DNA of 13,509 nucleotides from Verrucomicrobiota bacterium (GTDB taxonomy: Bacteria; Verrucomicrobiota; Verrucomicrobiia; Verrucomicrobiales; DEV007), in NCBI GenBank assembly GCA_027618625.1, contig JAQCER010000022.1, positions 1 to 13,509 on the forward strand, written 5' to 3'. The notes under the pieces were generated by a model. That model searched no databases. It saw nothing but the letters and a program-made list of their open reading frames with translations, and was not told the DNA's origin. Position numbers and translations under genes: made by a program. This document shows, piece by piece, positions 1 to 7,774 of this stretch. The number at the start of each line of letters is the position of its first letter. Position 1 is the stretch's first letter.

Positions 1-27
1 GGCCAGGAAAAGGGCAGCGATCATCAT
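1..27 (-). CDS. Partial exported protein, N-terminus only
   Basis: Reading leftwards from an ATG at 27, the frame is M-M-I-A-A-L-F-L-A and runs off the window edge, which looks like the start of a signal peptide. A purine-rich GGAGGG sits directly upstream of the double ATG and suits the second ATG (22-24) best. The frame is also open back to an ATG at 108, which would add a basic N-terminal stretch, but that would put the strong hairpin at 76-102 inside the coding region. The gene lies 114 bp after the stop of the PPC-domain gene on the same strand, so it may be the next operon member. The function cannot be told from nine codons. Confidence 0.45.
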
Positions 28-75
28 CCCTCCGAACCGCAGTGAATTTCGTACGAACGTCCGACCCCGACCCTG

Positions 76-102
76 TTGCGGAAAACCGAAGTGTTTCCGC
101 AA
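76..102 (-). terminator. Hairpin with UUCG-type loop downstream of the PPC-domain gene
   Basis: On the minus strand a nine-base arm TTGCGGAAA pairs perfectly with TTTCCGCAA. Inside it a further A-C/G-T pair closes a TTCG tetraloop, with one bulged C. The C(UUCG)G tetraloop is an unusually stable RNA loop. A second small hairpin, TCCGCA-GGG-TGCGGA, lies beside it at 116-130. There is no T tract after the stem, so this is not a canonical Rho-independent terminator. It could be a transcript-stabilising or attenuating structure between two operon genes. Confidence 0.4.
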
Positions 103-140
103 ATCCATTCCGCATTCCGCAGGGTGCGGAGGACGAAGAC

Positions 141-935
141 CTAGTCAGAGTATACGCTCACCTGGTAATGGTGGGTGGCGCTGCCGGTGTCGTGGGCGTC
201 TTGAATGACGAGGTAGTAGCAACCGGTTTCGGCAGATGGAGCATCAAGGGTGACTGCGGCATCGTGCGGGGCCGTGGTGTTGGCGGCGGGCGAGTCGTCA
301 CATCGGGCGCGCTCGAAGCCGTGTGCATCGTAGACGGTTAGGATGGGATCGAGTGCAGAACCGTGGCGTCTGGCAATGATGTCGATGTGGATGCACGCGG
401 TGGATGCAGTGGCAGCTTGATCGATCCGATAGACGTCGACGTCCTTGTTGCTGCCGATGGTTCCAACAACGGTGCTGCCAAGTTCCAACGGCTGGGCATC
501 CTTGAAGCCGCGGTTTGGTTCCTTTTCGTCTACCAGCACTTCCGATGGGACTATCGCAAGATCGATATCGGCCGCTTCGCTGTCGCTGCGTAGGTTTAGC
601 TTAACGGTGTCAGGGGCAAAGGCTTCGGCCACGGCAACATCGAGGGTGACCTGACGATCTCCCAATTGCTCCACCTTCCAGCCTTCAGGCAGTTTTGCCT
701 CGCCTTTCTCGATAATCGTGGCAGTGACGTCTACTGACGATGCTTCGACGGAGGTGATCTGATCCAACGTCCGACCGCGGACAATCACACGGGTGATCTT
801 TCCGCGTGCGATGGTGAATGGAGTCACCAGCTGTGCTTTCAGCGGCGGCGGTGCCAGTGGTTCTTTGGGCTCTTCGGCGATGGTGCTGGTTACCGTCAGC
901 ACGAACAAGCAAAACGTCGGTGGCGACCTACGCAT
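141..935 (-). CDS. Secreted protein with PPC-like (pre-peptidase C-terminal) domain
   Basis: This is a 264-residue exported protein if read from the ATG at 935, which gives a compact signal peptide (MRRSPPTFCLFVLTVTSTIA) followed by a proline-rich linker. An in-frame ATG at 962 would add nine residues ahead of it. Residues about 35-130 look like a beta-rich domain (TPFTIARGKITRVIVRG). Residues about 139-264 match the bacterial PPC fold: an EPN opening, a DVDVYRID strand, a LDPILTVYDAHG strand, and a C-terminal YYLVIQDAHDTG-to-YQVSVY run. PPC domains are non-catalytic and usually sit on secreted or cell-envelope proteins. The start overlaps the stop of the DUF1501 gene by 8 bp (ATGCGTAG), indicating translational coupling. 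No catalytic domain is visible, so an envelope-binding or accessory role beside DUF1501 and DUF1549/1553 is an inference. Confidence 0.85.
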   Translation of the reverse strand: MRRSPPTFCLFVLTVTSTIAEEPKEPLAPPPLKAQLVTPFTIARGKITRVIVRGRTLDQITSVEASSVDVTATIIEKGEAKLPEGWKVEQLGDRQVTLDVAVAEAFAPDTVKLNLRSDSEAADIDLAIVPSEVLVDEKEPNRGFKDAQPLELGSTVVGTIGSNKDVDVYRIDQAATASTACIHIDIIARRHGSALDPILTVYDAHGFERARCDDSPAANTTAPHDAAVTLDAPSAETGCYYLVIQDAHDTGSATHHYQVSVYSD

Positions 936-2253
936 ACAGTTGATGGATCCGGCTTCCCTCATCTAGGATCGCCATGGGGCGGCCATCGGGAGTGTGGATC
1001 TCGCTGCGTGGATCGATGCCCAGGCTGTTGTAAATGGTGTAGGCAACGTCTGCCGGGCGCACGGGATCACTGATGGCCATGCCGCCTTCCTTGTCGGTAG
1101 CGCCGACGACCTTGCCACCCTGCACTCCTGCTCCGGCAAAGATGATCGATCCAGCGCGCCCCCAGTGATCGCGACCGGCGTCCTTGTTGACCAGCGGTGA
1201 GCGCCCGAACTCACCCATCGCCACCACCAGCGTCTCGTCGAGCAGTCCACTCGCGGACATGTCCTGGATGAGCGCGGAGAAGCCTTGATCGAACTCCGGC
1301 AGCTTCTTGTCGAGCGAGTCGAAGATCTTGGCGTGGTGATCCCAGCCGGCGTAATTCACGGTGCAAAAGCGCACGCCACTGGTGATCAATCGGCGTGCCA
1401 GCAGGCAACTCTGGCCGAATGTGCTGTCGCCATAGCGCTCGCGCATCGCGGTCGATTCCTTCTCAATGGCGAACGCGTTCTGCGCCTCGGTGGACAGCAC
1501 CATGTCGGCGGCGTGCCCCTGGAATTCATCGTAAGTGGCGAGCTGGTCGTTGCCTTTAATCTCGCGCGCGAGGGTGTCGAGCGACTCCAGCAGCGAACGC
1601 TTTTGCGCCAGCGCCTTGCCTGGTTCAGCGGCGACTGACAGATCGCGCACGCGGTAGCCTTGTTCGTGAGGGTCACCGGCTTTGAAGGATTCGCAGCGCC
1701 CGCCGAGGAAGGCGCTCTTGCCGAGTTCCCAGGTGAAGGAAGGATTGCGCGGCACGGCAATGTAGGGCGGCAGGACTCCGGTGAATCCGGTACGCTTCGC
1801 CACCACTGCACCCATGGCAGGATAGTCGCCAAAGGGTGAGCCGAAGCGCCCGCTCAGCACCCAGTTGGTCGCCGTCTCGTGGTGGTCGTTCTCATGCGTG
1901 GCGGAGCGCACCAGGCAAACCTTGTCCATCGTCTGTGCCATCCGCGGCATCAGTTCACCGAGGTGCAAGCCCGGCACATTGCTCGGAATCGCGCCGTACT
2001 TTCCACGGATTTCCTCTGCGGCGTCAGGCTTGGGATCGAAGCTGTCGTGATGCGAGAGCCCTCCGCCCAGGAAGACGAGAATCACTGATTTCGCCCGCGT
2101 ATTGAGCGCCGCGGCCGATGCCCCGGACTCTGCGCGAAGCAGGCCTGGTAGTGACAGCCCCAGGGGAGCCAGTGCTCCGATGCGCAGGAAATCGCGTCGA
2201 CTTTGCCCGTTACACAGGCGGCTGGAGCGTGGATTCAGGGAAACGTCAAGCAT
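928..2253 (-). CDS. DUF1501 family protein, Tat-exported
   Basis: This is a 441-residue member of DUF1501, a family with an alkaline-phosphatase/sulfatase-like fold that is abundant in Planctomycetota and Verrucomicrobiota. A twin-arginine signal is visible at residues 18-38 (SRRDFLRIG followed by a hydrophobic stretch), so it is probably exported folded. Family motifs are all present: FLGGGLSHHDSFDPKP near 61-76, SATHENDHHETATNW near 117-131, WDHH at 304-307, GEFGRSP at 347-353 and GRDHWG at 360-365. The C-terminus (DPVRPADVAYTIYNSLGIDP...TPDGRPMAILDEG) is also typical. Its substrate is not known from experiment. The gene begins 15 bp after the DUF1549/DUF1553 gene and overlaps the PPC-domain gene, fitting the common pairing of these families. 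No Shine-Dalgarno is visible upstream of the ATG; the Tat signal placement supports this start. Confidence 0.93.
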   Translation of the reverse strand: MLDVSLNPRSSRLCNGQSRRDFLRIGALAPLGLSLPGLLRAESGASAAALNTRAKSVILVFLGGGLSHHDSFDPKPDAAEEIRGKYGAIPSNVPGLHLGELMPRMAQTMDKVCLVRSATHENDHHETATNWVLSGRFGSPFGDYPAMGAVVAKRTGFTGVLPPYIAVPRNPSFTWELGKSAFLGGRCESFKAGDPHEQGYRVRDLSVAAEPGKALAQKRSLLESLDTLAREIKGNDQLATYDEFQGHAADMVLSTEAQNAFAIEKESTAMRERYGDSTFGQSCLLARRLITSGVRFCTVNYAGWDHHAKIFDSLDKKLPEFDQGFSALIQDMSASGLLDETLVVAMGEFGRSPLVNKDAGRDHWGRAGSIIFAGAGVQGGKVVGATDKEGGMAISDPVRPADVAYTIYNSLGIDPRSEIHTPDGRPMAILDEGSRIHQLYA

Positions 2254-2268
2254 GATTATAGTGTAATA

Positions 2269-4614
2269 TTAGTGATTGAACGAAAACTCCTTGGTGTTGA
2301 TCACCGCCCAGAACACATCCGCCAGTGCGGCGCTGCGTTCCGGAGCCAATTGAATATAGGCCGCGATGCGGTCGCGCTCAGTGTCGCTTGGAGGACGGCA
2401 CAATGCAGTGAGGTAAAGCTTCTCGACGATGTCGCCATCCGTCATGCCTTTGGCGATCCAGTCATGGAGCGTGCTTTCCGTGCTGTCGATCTTCTCGCGC
2501 ACACCGCCATTGTAGAGGTGCAAAAGTTGCGGCAACGTAACATCGCCACTGCGCTCACAGGCGCATGCAGTGACCCGCTCGCTGCGTCCGAAGAGTTCGA
2601 GAAAATAGGACTTCACTGAAGGGTCCGGCACCTGCACCGCACGCATGCCGAACGGGTATCCTTCGTAGGATTCCGGCACTCCCGTGATGTCGCACATGGA
2701 ATCCAGCAATACCTCTGCCGGCAGTCGACGCGCGTAGTAGTGCGAATAGAATTTAGCGTCGGTGGCATTGCCATCCAGCGTCTTCGCGCTGAGCTGATAG
2801 GCGCGGGATTGCATGATGACACGGACGAGCGCGCGCATGTCGTAGCCGGATTCTATGAACGCAGAGGTCAGACCATCCCACAGGGCGCGATTGCTTGGCG
2901 GGTTGCTGTCGCGCAGATCATCCACTGGCTCGACCATGCCGACCCCCATGAAATGTCGCCAGACGCGATTGACCATGGCACCCGCAAAGACCTCGCGTGC
3001 AGGACCGGTGAGCCAGTTGACCAATTGTTCGCGCGGATCTTCACCGGATGCGAACTCCAGAGGGTGCCGGTCGAGTGATGCCGCTACCAGACTTTGATTC
3101 GTGCGCGGCTGGCGCGCGGTCGGCGGTTGCACCCTGCGCTCGGTCAGTTGCTTTTCCAGATCAGCCACACGCTGGGTGAACTCCCCGATCTTCTTCTCAT
3201 CCTTGCCGCTGGTTAATTCGGCACGCGCCTTGTCCAGGTCGCGTAGAAGCCGAGCCTCGTCTTCAGTTGCCACCACCAGTTCCGTGTCGCCTTCGCGGGG
3301 CGACACCCGGTTCAGCGATGTGCGCGCAAAGAATGCCGCGAAGCGATAAAAGTCGTCCTGGGTGTATTTCTCCAGCGGATGATTGTGGCAGCGGGCGCAG
3401 CCGATGCGAGTGCCGAGGAACGCCTGAGCTACGGCATCTGGCACTTCCGATTCCTCGGCCCGTCGCTTCTCCCCTAACGTTGTAACAAAGTAACCAACCT
3501 CCGGCGCGTCGGCGACCGTTCCTTTGGCCAGCAGGACTTCGCCCGCGATCGCATCCCACGGGCGATTCGCTGCGATCTGCTCACGCAGCCAGTGGTGGAA
3601 TGCACGCACGCCCTTGCTGCCGCGCACGTCGTGATCGCGCTCCTTGCGATTTTGCAAGAGATCCGCCAGCTGCAGGGTCCAGTAATCGATGAACGCCTCG
3701 GAATCGGTGAGTCTGCTGATGAGAGCGTTGCGCTTGCCGGAAGAGGAATCGGCGAGAAAGGCCTGGGTTGTCGTCGCATCCGGGAGACGCCCGGTGGCAT
3801 CTAGATACGCCCGGCGCAGGAATTCGGCGTCGGTGCAGTCGGGCGCGGGTGGAATGCGCAGGGCCTCAAGCTTGGCGAAGACGGCGCTGTCGATGAACCC
3901 ATTGCCTCCAAGATAGAGTGAGGGATCGATGTCGATGTCGACTGCACGCGGCATCGTGAAAGTGGCCACTGCTACAAGTCCGCGAAAGTGGCCGCGCACC
4001 GTGGCCTCGCCAGCGCGCACGGCAGTTGCCGCACCTTGTTCATCGATGGTGATGGTCGATGGATCATTACTGTAAAAGTTCGTCAGCCACGTCACATCCC
4101 GCACATGTCCGTCTGCGTAGTGGGCGGTAGCAATCACTTTCGCGGTATCGCCCGGCTGCATGTGGAGAGACTCGGGCGACAAAGTGACGCGTTCCGGCAA
4201 TGCGGCAGCGTCCGGCCCGGGAGCGCCCTGACGAATCCAGGCAGCGAGCGTTCGGTAGGATTCCGAGTCCTTGGCAAAGCGTGCGCCACCCTCGTGGGGA
4301 CTGTGGCCAGTCGCCTTCAGCAGCAGCAGGCTTGCCTCCGCAGCACCGAGGTTGATGCGCCGCCCCCGGCGTTCATTCATCAACCAATTGTAGTCTTCCT
4401 CAGCCGAATAGCCACGCAGGGAAAGACGAAAACCGTTTTGCCCGGCGGCCTTGCCATGGCATCCGCCGGAGTTGCAGCCCTGCCGTGTGAGCACAGGCAG
4501 GACGTCATCTTCAAATGAAATCACCGACTCCGCACGCAACACGCCAGCTGCTGCCAAGCACATCAGCAAGACCATGATGGGAAGATAGGGCGCTGAGTTG
4601 CGGGAATGATTCAT
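2269..4614 (-). CDS. DUF1549/DUF1553 protein with cytochrome-like N-terminus and Big_2-like domain
   Basis: A large exported protein, 781 residues from the ATG at 4614, which starts a clean signal peptide ending near VLRAES. In-frame ATGs at 4623 and 4668 would lengthen it to 784 or 799 residues. No start has a Shine-Dalgarno. Domains in order: a cytochrome-like region with CNSGGCH (residues about 47-53, spacing CX4CH rather than CX2CH) followed by GHSPHEGGARF; an Ig-like Big_2 domain (about 140-223, VTLSPESLHMQPGDTAKV to AGEATVRGHFRG); DUF1549 (about 238-430), including a canonical CARCH heme-type motif at 406-410 and the family sequence NHPLEKYTQDDFY; a short charged coiled coil (about 452-494); and DUF1553 (about 510-775, NRVWRHFMGVGMVEPVDDLRDSNPPS). 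The family is predicted to be periplasmic and possibly heme-binding, with no settled function. It is the first gene of the probable minus-strand operon. Confidence 0.92.
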   Translation of the reverse strand: MNHSRNSAPYLPIMVLLMCLAAAGVLRAESVISFEDDVLPVLTRQGCNSGGCHGKAAGQNGFRLSLRGYSAEEDYNWLMNERRGRRINLGAAEASLLLLKATGHSPHEGGARFAKDSESYRTLAAWIRQGAPGPDAAALPERVTLSPESLHMQPGDTAKVIATAHYADGHVRDVTWLTNFYSNDPSTITIDEQGAATAVRAGEATVRGHFRGLVAVATFTMPRAVDIDIDPSLYLGGNGFIDSAVFAKLEALRIPPAPDCTDAEFLRRAYLDATGRLPDATTTQAFLADSSSGKRNALISRLTDSEAFIDYWTLQLADLLQNRKERDHDVRGSKGVRAFHHWLREQIAANRPWDAIAGEVLLAKGTVADAPEVGYFVTTLGEKRRAEESEVPDAVAQAFLGTRIGCARCHNHPLEKYTQDDFYRFAAFFARTSLNRVSPREGDTELVVATEDEARLLRDLDKARAELTSGKDEKKIGEFTQRVADLEKQLTERRVQPPTARQPRTNQSLVAASLDRHPLEFASGEDPREQLVNWLTGPAREVFAGAMVNRVWRHFMGVGMVEPVDDLRDSNPPSNRALWDGLTSAFIESGYDMRALVRVIMQSRAYQLSAKTLDGNATDAKFYSHYYARRLPAEVLLDSMCDITGVPESYEGYPFGMRAVQVPDPSVKSYFLELFGRSERVTACACERSGDVTLPQLLHLYNGGVREKIDSTESTLHDWIAKGMTDGDIVEKLYLTALCRPPSDTERDRIAAYIQLAPERSAALADVFWAVINTKEFSFNH

Positions 4615-4668
4615 CGGTGTCATCAGGCATGGCCCGTATCGCAGCAACACGGTAAACAAACTGATCAT

Positions 4669-4993
4669 AGTGTTCGCCCATCAGCCCGTCAATCCGCACG
4701 CTGAGGGGCTGAGGGCATGAATCTCAAATCTCCATCAAGGAGGGGCGGACTCCGATCCGCCCATTCCGGGCTGGGCTAAGAAGGCGGATCGGAGTCCGCC
4801 TCTCCTTGTTTCTTTTTTTGCTGGGCCCGCTGAGGCGTCTTTCGCTGCTCTGAGAATGTCGTTGGCTCCAGATGCGAGCTCATCGCCTGCCGCATCCTGC
4901 CAATCTCGCAGAAACTGCCCAGGCCGGCGGCCCTACAAATCCGGCGGCGGAATGTAGTGGAAGCAATGGGACGTAGCGACTAGGATCAGAGCC
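4669..4993. other. Divergent intergenic spacer
   Basis: This 325-base stretch separates the minus-strand DUF1549/DUF1553 operon from the plus-strand binding-protein/OmpA gene and must hold promoters for both. The clearest structure is the inverted-repeat pair at 4736-4808 with its T tract, described separately. The rest (4820-4993) shows no reading frame with family resemblance. A near-palindromic GGCCGGCGGCC lies at 4922-4932 and AGGA at 4982-4985 could be a weak ribosome site for the gene at 4994. No convincing -35/-10 pair was found. Confidence 0.6.
4736..4819. repeat. Paired 26-base inverted repeat with T tract (REP-like element or terminator)
   Basis: The left arm (4736-4761) and right arm (4783-4808) are reverse complements over 26 bases, with a single G-T wobble position, separated by 21 bases. 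Each arm contains its own imperfect palindrome: GGCGGA-CTCCGA-TCCGCC on the left and GGCGGA-TCGGAG-TCCGCC on the right. The right arm is followed by a T-rich run (4809-4819), so on the plus strand it has the form of a Rho-independent terminator. Its place between divergent genes makes terminating a known gene unlikely. A dispersed REP-like or MITE-like palindromic element, or a block on antisense transcription, fits better. Confidence 0.7.
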
Positions 4994-6670
4994 ATGACAA
5001 AACTCGGAAAACTCGTTTTCACGCTGGTTATCTTAGGCATCGCGATTTTCGCGGTGATCAATTGGTGGCCAAAGGTAAAGCCAGGAGCCCAGCCTGTAAC
5101 TCCCTCAACATCAGAGACTGGAAACGTTGTTGATGCGGTCAGCCCAGCTGGGCCCGTGGACTTCCTCGACGTGCCCGATCAAGTGCCGCAACTGCCGTCT
5201 CCGCAGACATACCAGGTGAAAGACAACACTATCCTGATTGAGCTCAGCGAATACGCAGGATACGCGGGATTGTTCGTGGCAAATGGCGGGCTGGCTCCCA
5301 GCGAGGATTCGTTTTTCTTCAAAAACTACGGCTTTAAGGTCGAGTTCAAGTTGAGCGAAGAGGACAGTTGGGCGGCCCTCAACCGGGGCGAGATGGCAGG
5401 GTCTTCGACAACGGTCGACGTGCTGGCCGCCTACGGTCGCCAGATGAACGTAATTGTTCCTGCCCAGATCTGCTATTCCCGCGGTGCGGATGGCATCGTG
5501 GTGCGCTCAGAGATCCGTCGCATCAATGATCTCAAGGGCAAGGTGCTCACCGCAGCCCCTCTCAACGAGACGGAATTCTTCATTCGCTACCTTGCTTCCG
5601 AGGCCGACTTGCAGGTGAACCGAATGTCTTCGATCGACGAGAAACCGGATCCAAACAATGTGAATTTGCTGTTCTGTGAAGATTCGTTCGTCGGCGCCGA
5701 TGCGTTTCTGGCCGACCTGATCGCTGGTGGCAATCGCATTGACGGTTGCGTGACCTGGGCACCGAAGACCACCGAGGTGGTGGATGCCAGTGATGGCAAG
5801 GCAAGGCAGATCACGGACAATCGCAACTTGCTGATCATTTCCGACATTCTCATGTTCAACAAAGGCTTTGCTGCGGAGCATCCTGAGATGGTGAAGGGTG
5901 TCGTACACGGACTGGTCTGGGGCAACGATCAGGTGCGGACGAATCCTTCGAATTATTACAAGTTCATCGCGGAGGTGTTCAAGGACTACGAATGGACCGT
6001 GGAGGACGCGAAGTCCGAACTGGAGAAAGTCCACCTTAGCAACCTGCCCGAGAACCTCGCATTCTTTTCGGGACAGATCGATGCTGCCGGAAGCTTCGAG
6101 GGCATCTACCAGTCATCAACCATCGCCTATGGCAGCAAGATCGTGAAGAACCCCGCACCGGCAAGTTACTTTCTGGATCTGAAAATGCTGGAGGGGCTCA
6201 AGGAGAGTGGCGAGTTCGCCGGTCAATCCATTTCCATTCAGCCCATCCGCTCGTCGGCGCGGTCGCCCATTGAGCAGGATCCACTGCTCAGCCGTAACAT
6301 CCGCTTCCTGTTCGAACCCAACTCCACCAAGCTGGATATGCAGCAGACGATCAATGACGAATACCTGGCAACTGTGAAGAAAATGCTGCAGGTCAGCCCG
6401 GGCTCGATGGTGCTCTTGCGTGGCCATGTCGATGACTCGAAGGTGGCGGAGTTTCGGGCCCAGGGCGGTGAAAGCCTTGTCAAAAACATGGCGCTGAAGG
6501 CGATGCAGATGAGTAAAGAACGCGCGGACGAAGTGAAGCGTCTGTTGATCGAGAAACAGGCCATTGCAGCAGAACGGATCGAGCTGATCGGTCGTGGCTG
6601 GGAGGAACCGCTGGGCAAGGATACCGACCAGAATCGCCGGGTGGAAGTGCAGTGGTTCACGGTTGAGTAA
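4994..6670 (+). CDS. Membrane-anchored substrate-binding protein fused to OmpA-like domain
   Basis: A 558-residue fusion. Residues about 7-26 (LVFTLVILGIAIFAVINWW) form an uncleaved-looking membrane anchor without a lipobox cysteine. A Pro/Ser/Thr-rich linker follows to about residue 70. Residues about 78-400 resemble a type 2 periplasmic binding protein of the NMT1/THI5 or ABC nitrate/sulfonate type: VANGGLAP, a NRGEMAGSSTTVDVLAAYG segment, RINDLKGKVLTAAPLNETEF, and FNKGFAAEHPEMVKGVVHGL. Residues about 435-556 are an OmpA/MotB-type domain: IRFLFEPNSTKL, LLRGHVDDS, MSKERADEVKRLL, and the closing NRRVEVQW. This domain usually binds peptidoglycan. No permease or ATPase gene is adjacent, so a sensing or wall-linked scaffold role is as likely as transport. 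It is followed 29 bp later by the coiled-coil membrane gene, suggesting an operon. AGGA about 9 bases upstream is a weak ribosome site. Confidence 0.87.
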   Translation: MTKLGKLVFTLVILGIAIFAVINWWPKVKPGAQPVTPSTSETGNVVDAVSPAGPVDFLDVPDQVPQLPSPQTYQVKDNTILIELSEYAGYAGLFVANGGLAPSEDSFFFKNYGFKVEFKLSEEDSWAALNRGEMAGSSTTVDVLAAYGRQMNVIVPAQICYSRGADGIVVRSEIRRINDLKGKVLTAAPLNETEFFIRYLASEADLQVNRMSSIDEKPDPNNVNLLFCEDSFVGADAFLADLIAGGNRIDGCVTWAPKTTEVVDASDGKARQITDNRNLLIISDILMFNKGFAAEHPEMVKGVVHGLVWGNDQVRTNPSNYYKFIAEVFKDYEWTVEDAKSELEKVHLSNLPENLAFFSGQIDAAGSFEGIYQSSTIAYGSKIVKNPAPASYFLDLKMLEGLKESGEFAGQSISIQPIRSSARSPIEQDPLLSRNIRFLFEPNSTKLDMQQTINDEYLATVKKMLQVSPGSMVLLRGHVDDSKVAEFRAQGGESLVKNMALKAMQMSKERADEVKRLLIEKQAIAAERIELIGRGWEEPLGKDTDQNRRVEVQWFTVE

Positions 6671-6699
6671 CCATCGCTATTGCCGCCGGGTTGCCGCTG

Positions 6700-7668
6700 A
6701 TGTCAGGACTCGAGAGACTCAAAGCCTTTGCTAAAAGCCCGCATCACGCGTGGCTGGCGCTGGCGACGGTGGGAGTAGGGATCGCGACTGCGGAACCGCT
6801 CTACGCGATCATCGGCACTGCAGTGTATGCGTTAGGGTGGGTGTTCGGGCCGGACAGTTCGCTGTTCAAGAAGTGGCTGCAGAAAAAACAAACGATCCAC
6901 ACCGAAGCCCAGGCCACCCAGGAAAAGCATGACTTTGCACAGCAGCGCATGAAGCTGTATCGCTCGCTGTCGCATCCTCTGCAGGTGAACTACGATACCC
7001 TGTCCGGGCTGGCCGCCGAGATCGAACGCGACCTGCGCGAGAACCCGAATGCCGCGCAAGCGCTGGCGGTGGACACCCAATTGCACCAGCTGGATGCGCT
7101 CATGTGGACATATCTGCGCCTGCTGCATACGGAAGAAACGATCAGGAATCACCTCAATCGCGAACGCCATGAGGATCTGCCGACTCGCATCCGCGAGATG
7201 CCGGAGGAGATTGCGGAACTGGAGCAGGAGATCACCGGACTGGAGACCGATGGCCACAAGCCAGGGCTCCTGGAAACCAAACGCCGACTGCTCGACTCCC
7301 AACGCGAGCGCCTGGCGATGCTTGAAAAACGTGCGGTAAAGTTAGAGGAATCCGAGGCCAATCTGGAACTCGCGGAGTCGGAACAAAGGCGCGTGGTCGG
7401 CTTGATAAAATTGCTCGCTGGCGAACTCAAGACTGCATCCCAAGATGCCGGCAGCTTTTCGCGGCACATTGACTCCAGTGCCAACCAGCTCGGGCAGACC
7501 AACGAATGGCTTGCGCAACTCGATGAACTCGAACTCGACGACGGGATCGAAGCATTCCCGCAAGATGCGGCCCGACGTGTGGGCTTCTCCATCCCCAGCG
7601 GCAACCGCAACCCACCGCCCATTCCGACTGATCGCTCGCAGCCCCGTCGTAGCAAGGAGCGGGAGTAA
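6700..7668 (+). CDS. Membrane-associated coiled-coil protein of unknown function
   Basis: A 322-residue protein not assigned to a named family. The ATG at 6700 is preferred over an in-frame TTG at 6691, which would add three residues. Residues about 17-50 are hydrophobic (HAWLALATVGVGIATA, then YAIIGTAVYALGWVFG) and probably make one or two membrane passes close to the N-terminus. After a basic stretch (KKWLQKKQ), residues about 65-250 are highly charged and helical. The strongest coiled-coil heptads lie at about 165-235 (EEIAELEQEITGLE, QRERLAMLEKRAVKLEESEANLELAESEQRR). The C-terminal 25 residues are proline- and arginine-rich and probably disordered. The gene lies 29 bp after the binding-protein/OmpA gene, so the two likely work together at the inner membrane. 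Residue composition agrees with a structural or scaffold role, but this is inference. Confidence 0.8.
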   Translation: MSGLERLKAFAKSPHHAWLALATVGVGIATAEPLYAIIGTAVYALGWVFGPDSSLFKKWLQKKQTIHTEAQATQEKHDFAQQRMKLYRSLSHPLQVNYDTLSGLAAEIERDLRENPNAAQALAVDTQLHQLDALMWTYLRLLHTEETIRNHLNRERHEDLPTRIREMPEEIAELEQEITGLETDGHKPGLLETKRRLLDSQRERLAMLEKRAVKLEESEANLELAESEQRRVVGLIKLLAGELKTASQDAGSFSRHIDSSANQLGQTNEWLAQLDELELDDGIEAFPQDAARRVGFSIPSGNRNPPPIPTDRSQPRRSKERE

Positions 7669-7710
7669 AGTGGCGCCGATGCGGCCCAGAATGGACCCAA
7701 AACATTTAAA

Positions 7711-7737
7711 ACATTTCGGCACAGGGTGCAAAAATGT
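7711..7737 (+). promoter_or_regulatory. Small hairpin in the leader of the PLP-enzyme gene
   Basis: ACATTT (7711-7716) pairs with AAATGT (7732-7737), and inside a 2x2 internal loop GCAC pairs with GTGC around an AGG loop. It lies in the 106-base gap upstream of the cystathionine gamma-synthase-like gene, just after a direct repeat of AAAACATTT. The stem is not followed by a T tract. It may be a leader structure or chance; the gap is too short for a SAM-I riboswitch. Confidence 0.25.
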
Positions 7738-7774
7738 GTTTGGCATCTGTAGAAGCGGAATTATGAACTCGTAG

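Noticed and set aside
3988..4518. Plus-strand open frame (176 codons)
   Set aside because: It is antisense to the DUF1549/DUF1553 gene, whose frame is confidently coding here.
5507..6034. Minus-strand open frame (175 codons)
   Set aside because: It is antisense to the binding-protein/OmpA fusion; the sequence is histidine- and valine-rich as expected of a shadow frame.
7669..7774. SAM riboswitch upstream of the methionine-pathway enzyme
   Set aside because: The gap is only 106 bases and shows one small hairpin, not the multi-helix SAM-I pattern or a terminator switch.
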